DNA of 64,000 bases from Streptomyces fumigatiscleroticus (GTDB lineage Bacteria > Actinomycetota > Actinomycetes > Streptomycetales > Streptomycetaceae): the NCBI RefSeq assembly GCF_014647975.1, contig NZ_BMQF01000030.1, positions 1 to 64,000 of the forward strand. Direction: 5' to 3'. Below the pieces are notes generated by a model. It saw only the letters and a list, made by a program, of their open reading frames with translations, did no database searches and was not told the origin of the DNA. Position 1 is the first letter of the stretch; every line of letters begins with the position of its first letter. Made by a program: the position numbers and the translations under genes. This document shows, one piece after another, positions 16,578-25,987 of this stretch.

Positions 16578-19500
16578 CAGTCGGCCATCCCGCCGTCGAA
16601 GCCCTGGCCGAGGTCCAGCGTCAGCGGCTGCGCTTCCCCGTGGCCCTGCCACAGCCACGGCACCGTCACGCGGTGCTTCCCGCTGGTGATGACCTGGTGG
16701 ATGACGACCTGCCCGGCCTCCTTCTTGATCACTGGGGTCATCGAGGGCGCGGTCGCCAACACGTCGAACTCCCACCGGCGCAGCAGTCCCAGCATCTGCC
16801 GAAGGTTCGCGTCGTCGAACGCCGCATCCAGCTCGTCGATCGACAGCAGTCGCGGCCCGCGGTACTCCCCGCTGTACATCGACCACGCGGCCGCCAGCAG
16901 GGGCAGCATCGTGGCCAGGCGGCGCTCCCCGGTCGACAACGTCTCCAGCGGGTTCATGCCGCGCGGTTTGACCTCCTTGAAGCGGTCACCGTCCCCGTCG
17001 CTGAACGAGGAATGTGTCACCGAGATCGTCCACTCGTGCCAGGCCCGGTAGTCGAAGGTGTGCGCGACCCGATCCGCCCATGTGTCCCCGACGGACTCGT
17101 CCATCCGCTGCCGCAGCACGTCATACATCCGCTCGAACATCTCGTCCGAGGGAGGACTTTTCACCAGTTCCACCATGGCTTTCGCGTCCGCGTCCTTGCG
17201 CACCGCCCACTCGACCTTCACGCCCACCCGCGCCACCCCGGTACGCACGTCCTTCAAGGTCTGGCCAATCTGCCGCACCAGTTGCTGCGCGAGATCCTGG
17301 CGGACCTGAACGTCGCGCTGCAGCTGGGCGAACATGCTGGTCTTGATGGCCTTCTTGATGTCGGCGCGCAGGTCTTGCTCTAGCTGGGCGACAGCCGCGC
17401 GCAGCGCCTCCACCGCGGCCCGCAGGTCCTGGCCGCGGGCGGCGGCCGGATCGGCGACCTCGGCACGCTGCCAACCGGTGCCCGAAATGTTGGTGAGGAT
17501 GACCTGACGGTTGAACCGGGCCAGTGCGCTGTTGGCGGTGCGGGCGGCGCCCTCGAGGGTCTTCAGCGCAACGTCCCGGGCCCGGGACGCTGCGGCGAGC
17601 CGGTCCGCCCCCACCCCCGCGCCTGGCCCGGTGGGGCGGTCGGCCAGCAGGTGCCTGGCCCAGGCCAGTCCCGCGGTCAGGTTCGCGGGTCGGCCCTCCG
17701 GCCCGGTGGAGATGTCCTCGTCGACCAGTGCCAGGCCCTCGTCGACGAGCCGGCCCAACCGGGTAAGGCAGGCATCGCGGCGCTCCTCGGCCGCCTGGCG
17801 CAGCGGCGCGACCTCGTCCAGCCGCGCCCGGGCCGACGCCGCGTCAGCAGCAGCCTCTTCCTTGGCGCGTTGCAGCTCCTCCACTCGTGCCCGGGCGCGG
17901 TCGAGCGCACCGGTGACCTCCTGCAGCGAGGCGCGCAGCTCCTCGTACTCGGCGCCGTGCAGGCGCCGCATCTCCTCGACAGCCGCCTTCTCGCGCCCCG
18001 CGTCCACGGCGGCCTGCTCCGCCTCCCGGGCGGCGTCGGCCGCCAAGGCCCGCCAGCGCCCAGCGGTTGCCGCATCCTGGCGTGCCCGTCCCGCGAGGTC
18101 GATCACCCGCCCTGCGGCGCCCCGCCAGGCCTCGACCTGCCGGAACATCAAGGTGGTGTCCTCGCGGTGGGCATCGGCCGCCTTCGGATCCGTGGGCAAC
18201 ACGGTGCCGCCCCCCGCGTCGGCGGCCCGGCTCAACGCCCGCAGCGCCTGACGCACGGCCTCGCCGGCCCGGCGGTGCCGCTCGCGCGCGTCGGCCGTAC
18301 GCCTGATGGAGTGCTGCAACTGCTCGCTCGCGTCGTCCTCCTGCTGCTGGGCCGAGAAGACCTGACCCAGCGGCGGGAAACCGGCCTGTTCGGCATCGGC
18401 GTGGGCCTGGGCGTCCTTTGCCTGCTCCCACCCGGCGTGACTGGCGGCCGCGGTCCCGGCCGTCTCCCGCGCCGTGACTTCAGCCGTCCGGGCTGCGGCC
18501 AGTGCCGCGGTCGCCACCTGTTCGGTGTGCCGTGCCTCCTGGGCCAGCAGCTCCAGCGAGCTGCGGCGCCGCGCGGCAGCCGCGTCCAGGGCGTGCAGTG
18601 CCTGCGCAAGCCCGCGTTCAGCCAGGCGGATGTCCTGAGCGGACCGGTTGCGGGTCTCCTGCAGCGACTCAAGAAGGCCCTGCCACCTCTCACGGGCCTG
18701 CTCCCACCCGGCGGGGGAGGGGAACCGGTCCCGCTCCATCGCGGCGGCGTTCATCCGGGCACGAGCACGCGCAGTCTCCTCGCGTGCCCGGTGCAATGTC
18801 CCCTGCGCCTGGTCGAGTTGCTGCTCCAGGCCGGCTACGTGCTGGAACCGGGCGCGTTCGCGGGCACTTCGCCCGATGAACCGCGCCTGGTAGCCGGCCG
18901 GTGCGACCGCGGTCGCCACCGCGATCGTAACCTGATCGCCCGCCGACGGGTCCAGAGGAATCGACCGCAGCAGCTGGTGGACCCGCTCGGGGGCGATCCG
19001 GCCCTGCGCGTCGGGCCGAAGCACGTCCGCCAGACTCGCTCCCGACGCCGCCGCAGCTCCAGGTCGCAGGGTCACATCCCCTGCCACCGCCTGCCCGTCG
19101 GCACGGACCAGTGCGTCCAGCAGGCCACTGACCAGCAGAGCACCCTCGAGGCGATCCTTGGCCCCGTCCGTCAGGTGTTCGGCGAAGTCCACCAGCGCCC
19201 ACAACGGGGTGCCGTCCACGGGCTGCCGACTGCGCCACAGCGGTGCCGGTGGCACCGGCGCCGCCTGTCGGGCCTGCTCCAGCTGCTGCTCCAAGTCGCG
19301 GACCGTCTCCTGCGCGAGTCCCGCCGCTTGGTCGGCGGCGTCCACCGCACGCTGGAGCCGTCCGGCGGCCGCGGCGTGCGCCCGCTCCAGGGACACCTGG
19401 ATCTGCGCGACTGTCTGCGCGGCGTCGACCGTGGCCCCGTCCCCGGTCGGCTCCGGCACCATGCCGACGTCGATCAGTACCGTGTCATGCCGCCACATGC

Positions 19501-21586
19501 CGACCAGGCCCTGCCACTGCTCCCAGGCCGCCACGGCCGCCGATCCGGCCCCGTCCGCTGCCTCCTGAGCCTGCGCGACGGCGGCCTCCGCCTGTGCGAC
19601 CTGACGCCGGTGCGTCTCCTGGTGCTGCTCCCGGGCCTCCTGCTCGGCCGCGTCCTGCTCCCGGGCCTCCTCCTGCGCCCCGCGCAACGCCTTCGAGGCT
19701 TGCTCGGCTGCGCTGAGTGCCTGCTCCCACAGCGTGCGTGCCTGCTCCCATGCCCCGGTCGCCTGCTCGGCCAACGCGCGGTCCGCGACTGCCTGCCGAT
19801 GGTGCCCTGCCGCGTCGATCCTCGCCCGCGCCTCGCCCGCGATTTGAGCGAGCCCTGCTGTCAGTTTCCCGACGGGCAACCGCTCCCCGTCGCCGCGACC
19901 GTCCCGCACGAGCAGCTCGAGGGCGGGACCGCGCAACTCCACTGCCTCATCTGCCCACTGCCGCATCTCCTCAAGCAGCGTGTCCTCGGCCTGCGCCCGC
20001 GTCCTGCCCTTCTGGTCGGCCGTGGCCCGGTCCGTTTCCTCGACCCCTTCGGCCTCGCGCAGATCGGCCGCCGCCGCGACTTCCATTCCCTGCGCCGTCG
20101 CATGGTCTCCGAGCGCGGCTTCTACCTTCCGCATCTGGGAGATCCGGGTGTCCACCCACGCCAGCGGTGCCGCGCACGCCTCGTCGACCACGTCTGCGGC
20201 CACTGCCGCGGCCTCGGCCGCCACCAGCCGCTCGTCGAGGGTGAGCAGTCCCTCCAGGGCCGCATCCGCGCCCAGCCGGCCCCCCACCACCCGCAATGGC
20301 CCGGACACCGCCGACACGGCGCCCTGCGCCGACCGGACGCCATCCGCCGACTCCCGGGCGGCACCCTCAGCCCGGGAAGCCTCGCCGCCGACCTCATCCG
20401 ACCGTTTGGCCGCCGTGCGGGCGGCAGCGGCCAGTTCGACCGCCCGCTGCTCACGCTGCGGAAGGACCGCGCCCGCGTGTCCACGCAGCTCCTCCTCCGC
20501 CGCGTTCTTGCGCCCCTCCAACTCCCCGATCTCGGCTCGCGTCCCGGCCAGCAGCTCTACGGCCTCGGCTTCCCGCGCCGCGGCCTGCTGCGCCTCCTCA
20601 CTCGCCTGGCGCTCACGCCTGGTCTGAGCGTCGAACCCGGTGTTCGCCGCGATGAGCGAGGCGGCCTCGACCACCGCCACCGCCTCCACGTACCGGCGAT
20701 ACGCCCGTTCCGCGCCCTGCAGCAGCTTCTCTTCCGCCTGGGCGCGCTCCAACTGGTCCTCGAGTTCGGAGATCCGCTCCATTGCCTGAGCGATCACCGT
20801 CAGCCGCTCGCTGTCCAGCGCAGGCAGTGCGCTGGACAGCAGCCGGCCCATCTCGGCTGCGGAGATCGCCTCGGCAGTGCGCACACTGCGCAGGCTGCGC
20901 AGCACTCCCACCAGCGCGTCGAACTGCACCTCGTCCAGCGGGGCGAACAACTCCTCGCGTACCGCCCGCCGGTAGTCGTGCTCGTCCCCGACCACCCGCA
21001 GATGCTCCGACAACCGCGCCCGGTTCGAGGCCGCAGACGAGGAGCTGGAGGTGAAGGCCTGCCCCTGACAGGCAGCCAATTGCGCTGCGAGGTCACCGAT
21101 CCGCACCGGCTCCCGGTCCACCTGCAGACTCAGCTGCTCCCCGACTCGTCCCCGCGCCAGGAAAAACACCCGGTGCACCGTCTTGCCGACTGCCCTCAGC
21201 CACAACCCGGTCGTCACATACTCCACAGTCCCGCCATCGGTGCGCCGCCCGTACTCCAGCCACCACACCCCCGTGCGGTCCTGCTGTTCGTCCCGGTCGG
21301 TGTGCCGGCTCAGCAACGTCCCCGCTGCCTTCCCCGACACCGACAAGGCGGTCTGCGACACATCCGCGTCCAACAGCACCGTGACCAGCATCGATGCCGA
21401 CAAGGACTTCCCCGACCCGTTCGGTCCCGCGAGTGTCAGCCACCCGTTGGCGAACAGCAGTTCCTCCTCGGCCCAGGCCCAGGAGTTCACCACTCCGGCC
21501 CGTGTGGGCTGCCAGCGGCCCTCCGCGACCGGCATTCCCAGCCCAAGGCCACCGGCCTGGACGGGCCCGGTTCCGGCGATCATCAC
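16577..21586 (-). CDS. jetC: Wadjet JetC: SMC-type ATPase (TIGR02680-like)
   Basis: 1669 aa, normal for the family. Walker A GPNGSGKS at about 54-61; long Ala/Glu-rich coiled-coil arms through about 250-1450 with a central hinge-like globular region around 800-920 (PLWALVDFAEHLTD...QGRIAPERV); ABC signature LSTGERRLATML (about 1549); Walker B RLLSIDELDAAFDD (about 1580). It is the SMC/MukB-like motor of the JetABC complex that extrudes plasmid DNA loops. GTG 21586 or ATG 21583 are both possible; both overlap the jetB stop. No frameshift seen. Confidence 0.93.
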   Translation of the reverse strand: MMIAGTGPVQAGGLGLGMPVAEGRWQPTRAGVVNSWAWAEEELLFANGWLTLAGPNGSGKSLSASMLVTVLLDADVSQTALSVSGKAAGTLLSRHTDRDEQQDRTGVWWLEYGRRTDGGTVEYVTTGLWLRAVGKTVHRVFFLARGRVGEQLSLQVDREPVRIGDLAAQLAACQGQAFTSSSSSAASNRARLSEHLRVVGDEHDYRRAVREELFAPLDEVQFDALVGVLRSLRSVRTAEAISAAEMGRLLSSALPALDSERLTVIAQAMERISELEDQLERAQAEEKLLQGAERAYRRYVEAVAVVEAASLIAANTGFDAQTRRERQASEEAQQAAAREAEAVELLAGTRAEIGELEGRKNAAEEELRGHAGAVLPQREQRAVELAAAARTAAKRSDEVGGEASRAEGAARESADGVRSAQGAVSAVSGPLRVVGGRLGADAALEGLLTLDERLVAAEAAAVAADVVDEACAAPLAWVDTRISQMRKVEAALGDHATAQGMEVAAAADLREAEGVEETDRATADQKGRTRAQAEDTLLEEMRQWADEAVELRGPALELLVRDGRGDGERLPVGKLTAGLAQIAGEARARIDAAGHHRQAVADRALAEQATGAWEQARTLWEQALSAAEQASKALRGAQEEAREQDAAEQEAREQHQETHRRQVAQAEAAVAQAQEAADGAGSAAVAAWEQWQGLVGMWRHDTVLIDVGMVPEPTGDGATVDAAQTVAQIQVSLERAHAAAAGRLQRAVDAADQAAGLAQETVRDLEQQLEQARQAAPVPPAPLWRSRQPVDGTPLWALVDFAEHLTDGAKDRLEGALLVSGLLDALVRADGQAVAGDVTLRPGAAAASGASLADVLRPDAQGRIAPERVHQLLRSIPLDPSAGDQVTIAVATAVAPAGYQARFIGRSARERARFQHVAGLEQQLDQAQGTLHRAREETARARARMNAAAMERDRFPSPAGWEQARERWQGLLESLQETRNRSAQDIRLAERGLAQALHALDAAAARRRSSLELLAQEARHTEQVATAALAAARTAEVTARETAGTAAASHAGWEQAKDAQAHADAEQAGFPPLGQVFSAQQQEDDASEQLQHSIRRTADARERHRRAGEAVRQALRALSRAADAGGGTVLPTDPKAADAHREDTTLMFRQVEAWRGAAGRVIDLAGRARQDAATAGRWRALAADAAREAEQAAVDAGREKAAVEEMRRLHGAEYEELRASLQEVTGALDRARARVEELQRAKEEAAADAASARARLDEVAPLRQAAEERRDACLTRLGRLVDEGLALVDEDISTGPEGRPANLTAGLAWARHLLADRPTGPGAGVGADRLAAASRARDVALKTLEGAARTANSALARFNRQVILTNISGTGWQRAEVADPAAARGQDLRAAVEALRAAVAQLEQDLRADIKKAIKTSMFAQLQRDVQVRQDLAQQLVRQIGQTLKDVRTGVARVGVKVEWAVRKDADAKAMVELVKSPPSDEMFERMYDVLRQRMDESVGDTWADRVAHTFDYRAWHEWTISVTHSSFSDGDGDRFKEVKPRGMNPLETLSTGERRLATMLPLLAAAWSMYSGEYRGPRLLSIDELDAAFDDANLRQMLGLLRRWEFDVLATAPSMTPVIKKEAGQVVIHQVITSGKHRVTVPWLWQGHGEAQPLTLDLGQGFDGGMAD

Positions 21587-22878
21587 GCGTCCCCCTCAGC
21601 CGGTTCGGCACCGGACGCCTCGCCGGGCTCTGGCCCCGCTGCTCCGCGGGCGGCGTGCGCCACCCGCACCCGCCACAGATGCACCCCGGGCGTCGCCTGC
21701 CACTGCTCCGTCTCACCTACCACCGGCACCAGCAGCCGCGCGGCCGCCAGCTCACTAATCGCTGCCCGCGCCAACGCGGGAAGCTGTGCCTTGTGACCGG
21801 CCGCCCAGTTCGGCATCACCGCCCGCACCTCCTCCAGTAGCTTCACTACGTCGCCCACCTGCACCACCGAACCAGTCCGGCCCCGCTCGGACAGGTGAGC
21901 CAGTAGCGCCAGCGCGGCCTGCCGCTCCATCCGCCGCCCGTTGGGGAAGTCCATTGCGGTCCCGAGCCCGCTGGGATTGGTGACCTCCCACCAGTCCCGG
22001 CGCACTGTCACCCCCAATCCCAGGCTGGCCAGCAGTGCCAGCCCCCGCTCCCGGCCGGCCAGCGTGTGCAGGTATGCCGTCCCCGGCGTCTGCTCGTCGA
22101 AGGGATCCACGCCCGGGTCGTCCACCAGCCGCCGCAGCGCCTGCAGCCGCCGCTCCTCCAACGACGCCGTCTGATCCGGCTCCGGCGTCATCGGGTCGAG
22201 CAGCGAAGCGGTCGACAATGCCGCCGCGTGCTCCTGCGGAGGCAGCGCATCCAGGCCGAGCAGCGCGGGGGACAGTGACGAGAACCGTGCCGCCAGCCGG
22301 TCCCTCGAGGCCGTCACCACAAGGTCAGCGTCCTCGTCCATCACGACCCGCTCCAGGTCGGAGTCGGCCTCCACTGAACCCTCGGCCTCCAGCACCTGCA
22401 ACGCGTCCACCAGGTTCTGCCGGTGCCAGCGGGCCTCCTGCTTCGACGTCCCCTCCCCTGCCACCCACTGCACCCGCGGCAGCCCACCAGAGGTAGCCTC
22501 CTCTGCGCACACCTGCGCGAGCGCCTGCATCAACTCCCGCACGCTCAACCGCGGCCGCCGCCACAACTGCTCGCACACCAGGCACACCAGCACCAGCGCC
22601 TCCTGGGACAGCAGCACCGGACGGCCTCCGCCGCGGGTCACCGAAGGCCCCCGGTCGCCAGGGACATCCACACGCCGCTTGTGCAGCCGGACCAGCTGCG
22701 CCACCTCCAGTACCTCGAACGTCCAGCCCAGTTCCGACCGGAACAGCCCCGCCAACGAGGCTTGCCCCTTTACAGCCGCCCGGTACAGCTCCGGCTCAGC
22801 CTCGGCCCGAAGCCGTCCCCGATCCACCAGCACCCGGGCCGCATCCCGCAGATCGGCCTCCAACACCTCGCCGCTCAT
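21583..22878 (-). CDS. jetB: Wadjet JetB: KITE-like subunit (DUF2398/TIGR02678-like)
   Basis: 431 aa, ATG 22878 overlapping the jetA stop by ATGA. The sequence RDAARVLVDRGRLRAEAEPELYRAAV...GWTFEVLEVAQLVRL and the LLSQEALVLVCLVCEQL block are typical of TIGR02678 (DUF2398). It has two winged-helix-like regions (residues about 150-230, and about 330-400: RMERQAALALLAHLSERG...VGDVVKLLEEVR). In MukEF/JetAB terms it is the KITE subunit that bridges the kleisin JetA and the SMC JetC. The C-terminal tail is Glu/Ala/Pro-rich. Confidence 0.88.
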   Translation of the reverse strand: MSGEVLEADLRDAARVLVDRGRLRAEAEPELYRAAVKGQASLAGLFRSELGWTFEVLEVAQLVRLHKRRVDVPGDRGPSVTRGGGRPVLLSQEALVLVCLVCEQLWRRPRLSVRELMQALAQVCAEEATSGGLPRVQWVAGEGTSKQEARWHRQNLVDALQVLEAEGSVEADSDLERVVMDEDADLVVTASRDRLAARFSSLSPALLGLDALPPQEHAAALSTASLLDPMTPEPDQTASLEERRLQALRRLVDDPGVDPFDEQTPGTAYLHTLAGRERGLALLASLGLGVTVRRDWWEVTNPSGLGTAMDFPNGRRMERQAALALLAHLSERGRTGSVVQVGDVVKLLEEVRAVMPNWAAGHKAQLPALARAAISELAAARLLVPVVGETEQWQATPGVHLWRVRVAHAARGAAGPEPGEASGAEPAEGDA

Positions 22879-24410
22879 GCCGCCCCCTGCACGTCCGCTT
22901 CGTCGGCCCGCTCGCTCGCATCGACACGGATACGCAGATCCGGGCCGGTCAGCACCCCTTCGGCCAACTCCACCCGGACCTGCCGGTCTGCCATCCCCGG
23001 CCGTACCCGCACCACGACGTTGGCCCCCTCGGCTACCGCAGACCCGAACCCCAGCACCGGGTCGAATTCCTGCAGCGCCGTCTCCACCGCCCGCAGCAAG
23101 ATCACCGAAGCATCCGCTGCCAACCCCGCGAAATGCTCCAGCCCCACCTCTCCGGGCGTCACCAGCACCCGGGCAAACCGGCGGCGCAGCTGCGCCTCCT
23201 CGCGTGCCTGCGCCAGCGCGCCCTCCCGGTCCACGGTGGTGTCCGCCAGCTTCCGGGGCCTGCCCCCAGGCTTCCCCACCCGCTCATGCTCACGCAGCGT
23301 CACCTCTACGCGGTGCACCGTGAGTCCGGCTGCAGCCACCGTCGCATGCGCCACGTCCTCCTCGGCCGGCCCGATCTGAGCGTGCCACGCCGGCCAGTCC
23401 CCAAACGCCGCCCCGTACACGCGCCGCGCCTGCTCCTCGCCGCCCTGCCGGTGCAAACTGCGCGCCACAGAGCGGAAGTCAGCCCCCAGATCCGCACCCC
23501 GCCTCCTGGCCGCGTACCGCCGGTCGATCGCGATCAGGAGCGTGTGCACAGCACCAGTCGCCGAAGCGATCAACCGGTAAACCGTCCCGTCCGGCGTGAA
23601 CCACGCCTCCAAGTCGGCCAAGCGACGCATCCGCTCGTCCACCCAGCGCTGCTGCTCGGCCGGATCCACCAGCCCCGCGTGCACGGCCGCGGTCTCCACG
23701 ACCGGACCGTGGCCCACCTCCCGCAACGCCGCCAGCGCGTCCCCCACCCGCCGCAGCGCCCGCCCGTACTCCCGCGGGAACTGCCGCAGCGCCTCGAGCA
23801 CCCGGTCCCGGTTCCTGCCGAACACGTCGTCGTCAGTGACATCGGACTGGACCATCTGCGCCAGCGCACCGTAGAAGTCGGCTGTAACCCGCTGGAGTTC
23901 GTCGATCCGGGTCCGCACGTCATCGAGATCACCTGTCAGCAGCCCAGGATCACTCGTGAAATGCTCCAGCATCCGGCGGACCGTCTGCTCCACCCCGTCC
24001 AGCAGTCGGCTCGGCAGCTGCAGCGCACGACGGGAGTCCAGCACCGCTGCCCGTACGGCGGCTACCAGCGCCCGACCCCGCAGCGTCAACGCCCAGGCCT
24101 CCTGCCGCGAGATCACCCCGCGATAATTGCGCACCGGCGCCGCATAGTCCCTGAACGGCTTGGCGAGCTCCCACTTGGCCAGTTGCTCAAGCGACGACAG
24201 CAACTGCTCCTCGGCCAGCCCATCGTGGTAACCCACGGTGCGCAGTTGCTCGAGGATCTGAGCCGGTGTCCACATCGGGCCGCGGGTAGACAGTTCCTCC
24301 AACGCAGCCAGCAGGGCCGTATAGCGTTCCCGCACGAGGTCCTCGGGCAGGGCGAACACAGTCCAGTCGCTGGACAGAACGCTCCGCCACCACTGTCGCG
24401 ATTGATCCAT
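22875..24410 (-). CDS. jetA: Wadjet JetA: kleisin-like subunit (DUF2397/TIGR02677-like)
   Basis: 511 aa, ATG 24410 after GAGGGGCGGA. The opening WTVFALPEDLVRERYTALLAAL, the RNYRGVISRQEAWALTLRGRALVAAVR stretch and the VHAGLVDPAEQQRWVDERMRRLADLEAWFTPDG region match TIGR02677 (DUF2397). It is predicted to act as kleisin, closing the JetC ring. First gene of the jetABCD operon. The nearest upstream gene on the same strand ends 230 bp away (24641), so jetA could have its own promoter there or be read through from the helicase operon. Confidence 0.88.
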   Translation of the reverse strand: MDQSRQWWRSVLSSDWTVFALPEDLVRERYTALLAALEELSTRGPMWTPAQILEQLRTVGYHDGLAEEQLLSSLEQLAKWELAKPFRDYAAPVRNYRGVISRQEAWALTLRGRALVAAVRAAVLDSRRALQLPSRLLDGVEQTVRRMLEHFTSDPGLLTGDLDDVRTRIDELQRVTADFYGALAQMVQSDVTDDDVFGRNRDRVLEALRQFPREYGRALRRVGDALAALREVGHGPVVETAAVHAGLVDPAEQQRWVDERMRRLADLEAWFTPDGTVYRLIASATGAVHTLLIAIDRRYAARRRGADLGADFRSVARSLHRQGGEEQARRVYGAAFGDWPAWHAQIGPAEEDVAHATVAAAGLTVHRVEVTLREHERVGKPGGRPRKLADTTVDREGALAQAREEAQLRRRFARVLVTPGEVGLEHFAGLAADASVILLRAVETALQEFDPVLGFGSAVAEGANVVVRVRPGMADRQVRVELAEGVLTGPDLRIRVDASERADEADVQGAA

Positions 24411-24640
24411 TCCGCCCCTCGCCTCGTACGTTCCCCACGTGTACAGAGCTTCCTAGCTTGAAGGCCACCGCTGACAGATCTCTCACGAATTGGGAACAAC
24501 GGCCGTTTCCCACCAGGACACAAGCGCCACCCATCAGTACTTCGTCGTCCCGGCCGCCGGTACTGACGAATCCCAGAAAAAGAATGGATCTTCGATTTCG
24601 ACGGGAAAGCTGCATACCCAGTCAGGGTGTTGCCCGGGAA

Positions 24641-25987
24641 TCATGCGGCGACCCGGTGCTGGGAGAGTTTTGCCAGCATGACCTGATTGGCTTCCCAGCC
24701 GTCGGGAAATTTGGCCGGCACGGACAGGTGCACCGGATCCATCGAGGGGTGGCTGTCGAGGAGGTCGGCGATTCCTTCGCGGGCGACGACGATGCATGCC
24801 TGCCGGTGGCGGGAGGCGAGGACACACAGCCGTCCGGTCTCCAGGTGGAAGGCTGTGGCGTCCCGGCGGCCGGACAGCGGGTGTACGACGATGACGACTT
24901 CGAACTCGCGGCCCTGCAGCCTGTTCGCGGTGTCGACCGCCACATCCGGAGCGTCCGGGTGGCCGGTCCGGGTGAGTGCGGTGCGCACCAGGTCGGCCTG
25001 ATCGCGGTGGACGACGCCGATGGCGATGTCACGGGCGGTCAGGGGGCGGCCGTCGGGGTTGCGTTCGCAGGTGGCGACCGCTCCGCGCTCCAGCAGCCGA
25101 CCGGCGAGATTGGCGGCGGTCTGGATGGTTTCGGTGTCGGTGCGCGGGACGTGGCGGCGCTTGAGTTCGTGCAGGGCCCAGCCGGTGGCGAAGGCCATTG
25201 TGAGGGTCTCGTCCAGGTCGGTGCTGCCGAATCCGGCGGTGTCGAACCCCAGGGCGCGGGTGCCGTGGTCGGTTCCGGCGGTGAAGCCGGTGAACGGATA
25301 GAAGGCTTCATTGACGGTGGGCGCGGCGGAGGACGGGAGGCGCCAGGACACCGGCAGCCGGTGCACGGGGATGCCCGGGTTGTGCTCCAGCATCACGCTG
25401 ACGCCGTTCTGTGTCGGGTCGTGTGGCAGCCCGATCCAGCGTTCGGTGCCGACGATCGTGAACGGGTCCAGCTGGCCCGGGTCGCCGACGAACAGGCCGC
25501 GGTCGAAGCGCTCGACAATCTGCAGCAGCATGTCCGAGCGCATCTGGTAGGACTCGTCCAGGATCGCCCAGCCGAACGTGCTGTCGCGGACGGTGGCCCA
25601 CTTGGCGGCGGTGCCGACGATGATCTGGCAGCCGGCCAGGTCGTCCAGGGTACGGCCGACGGTCGTGTTCGCCAGGCCGACCAGGGCCGGTGGCGGGCTG
25701 TAGCCGGTGGCGCTCAGACGGCCGACGGGGATGTCGGGGTGCTTTTCGGTGAGATTCTCGATCAGGTCGTCGACCTGGTTGTTGGTCTGGGCGACGATGA
25801 TCGGGCGTTCGCCGCCTGCGGTGAGTTCCTGGGCGGCCCGGATGACCAGGGTGCTCTTGCCAGCGCCCGGTGGGGAGTCGACGACGACGGCCTTGTGCCG
25901 GGTGTCGGCCAGGTCGGCGAGGATCGCCGTGGTGGCGACATTCGCGGCTGCGGCCGGGTCGGGTGCGGTGGTGTCGTCAGTCCTCAT
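24641..25987 (-). CDS. SF1 (UvrD/Upf1-like) helicase of unnamed SbcCD cluster
   Basis: 448 aa, ATG 25987 overlapping the upstream gene by 11 bp. Walker A DSPPGAGKST (38-46); motif Ia VAQTNNQ; Walker B AILDESYQM (about 140, DES instead of the usual DEA/DEC); motif III GDPGQLDPF (about 167); motif IV-like VHRLPVSWRLP; motif V-like DTANRLQGREFEVVIVV; motif VI ASRHRQACIVV in place of TRAR. A complete if compact SF1 helicase with unusual motifs II and VI. Last gene of a four-gene operon with an Fe-S nuclease, so the pair resembles a split AddAB/Dna2-type helicase-nuclease. Confidence 0.85.
   Translation of the reverse strand: MRTDDTTAPDPAAAANVATTAILADLADTRHKAVVVDSPPGAGKSTLVIRAAQELTAGGERPIIVAQTNNQVDDLIENLTEKHPDIPVGRLSATGYSPPPALVGLANTTVGRTLDDLAGCQIIVGTAAKWATVRDSTFGWAILDESYQMRSDMLLQIVERFDRGLFVGDPGQLDPFTIVGTERWIGLPHDPTQNGVSVMLEHNPGIPVHRLPVSWRLPSSAAPTVNEAFYPFTGFTAGTDHGTRALGFDTAGFGSTDLDETLTMAFATGWALHELKRRHVPRTDTETIQTAANLAGRLLERGAVATCERNPDGRPLTARDIAIGVVHRDQADLVRTALTRTGHPDAPDVAVDTANRLQGREFEVVIVVHPLSGRRDATAFHLETGRLCVLASRHRQACIVVAREGIADLLDSHPSMDPVHLSVPAKFPDGWEANQVMLAKLSQHRVAA

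Noticed and set aside
15342..16886. A 514-aa version of JetD starting at 16886
   Set aside because: The first 103 residues overlap jetC and are Arg/Gly-rich; ATG 16577 matches the family N-terminus and the operon's overlap pattern.
17651..21796. A 1381-codon open frame on the plus strand opposite jetC
   Set aside because: Arises from the high GC third-position bias of jetC; composition is Leu/Arg/Gln/Pro-rich without any domain, while the minus strand encodes a clear SMC ATPase.
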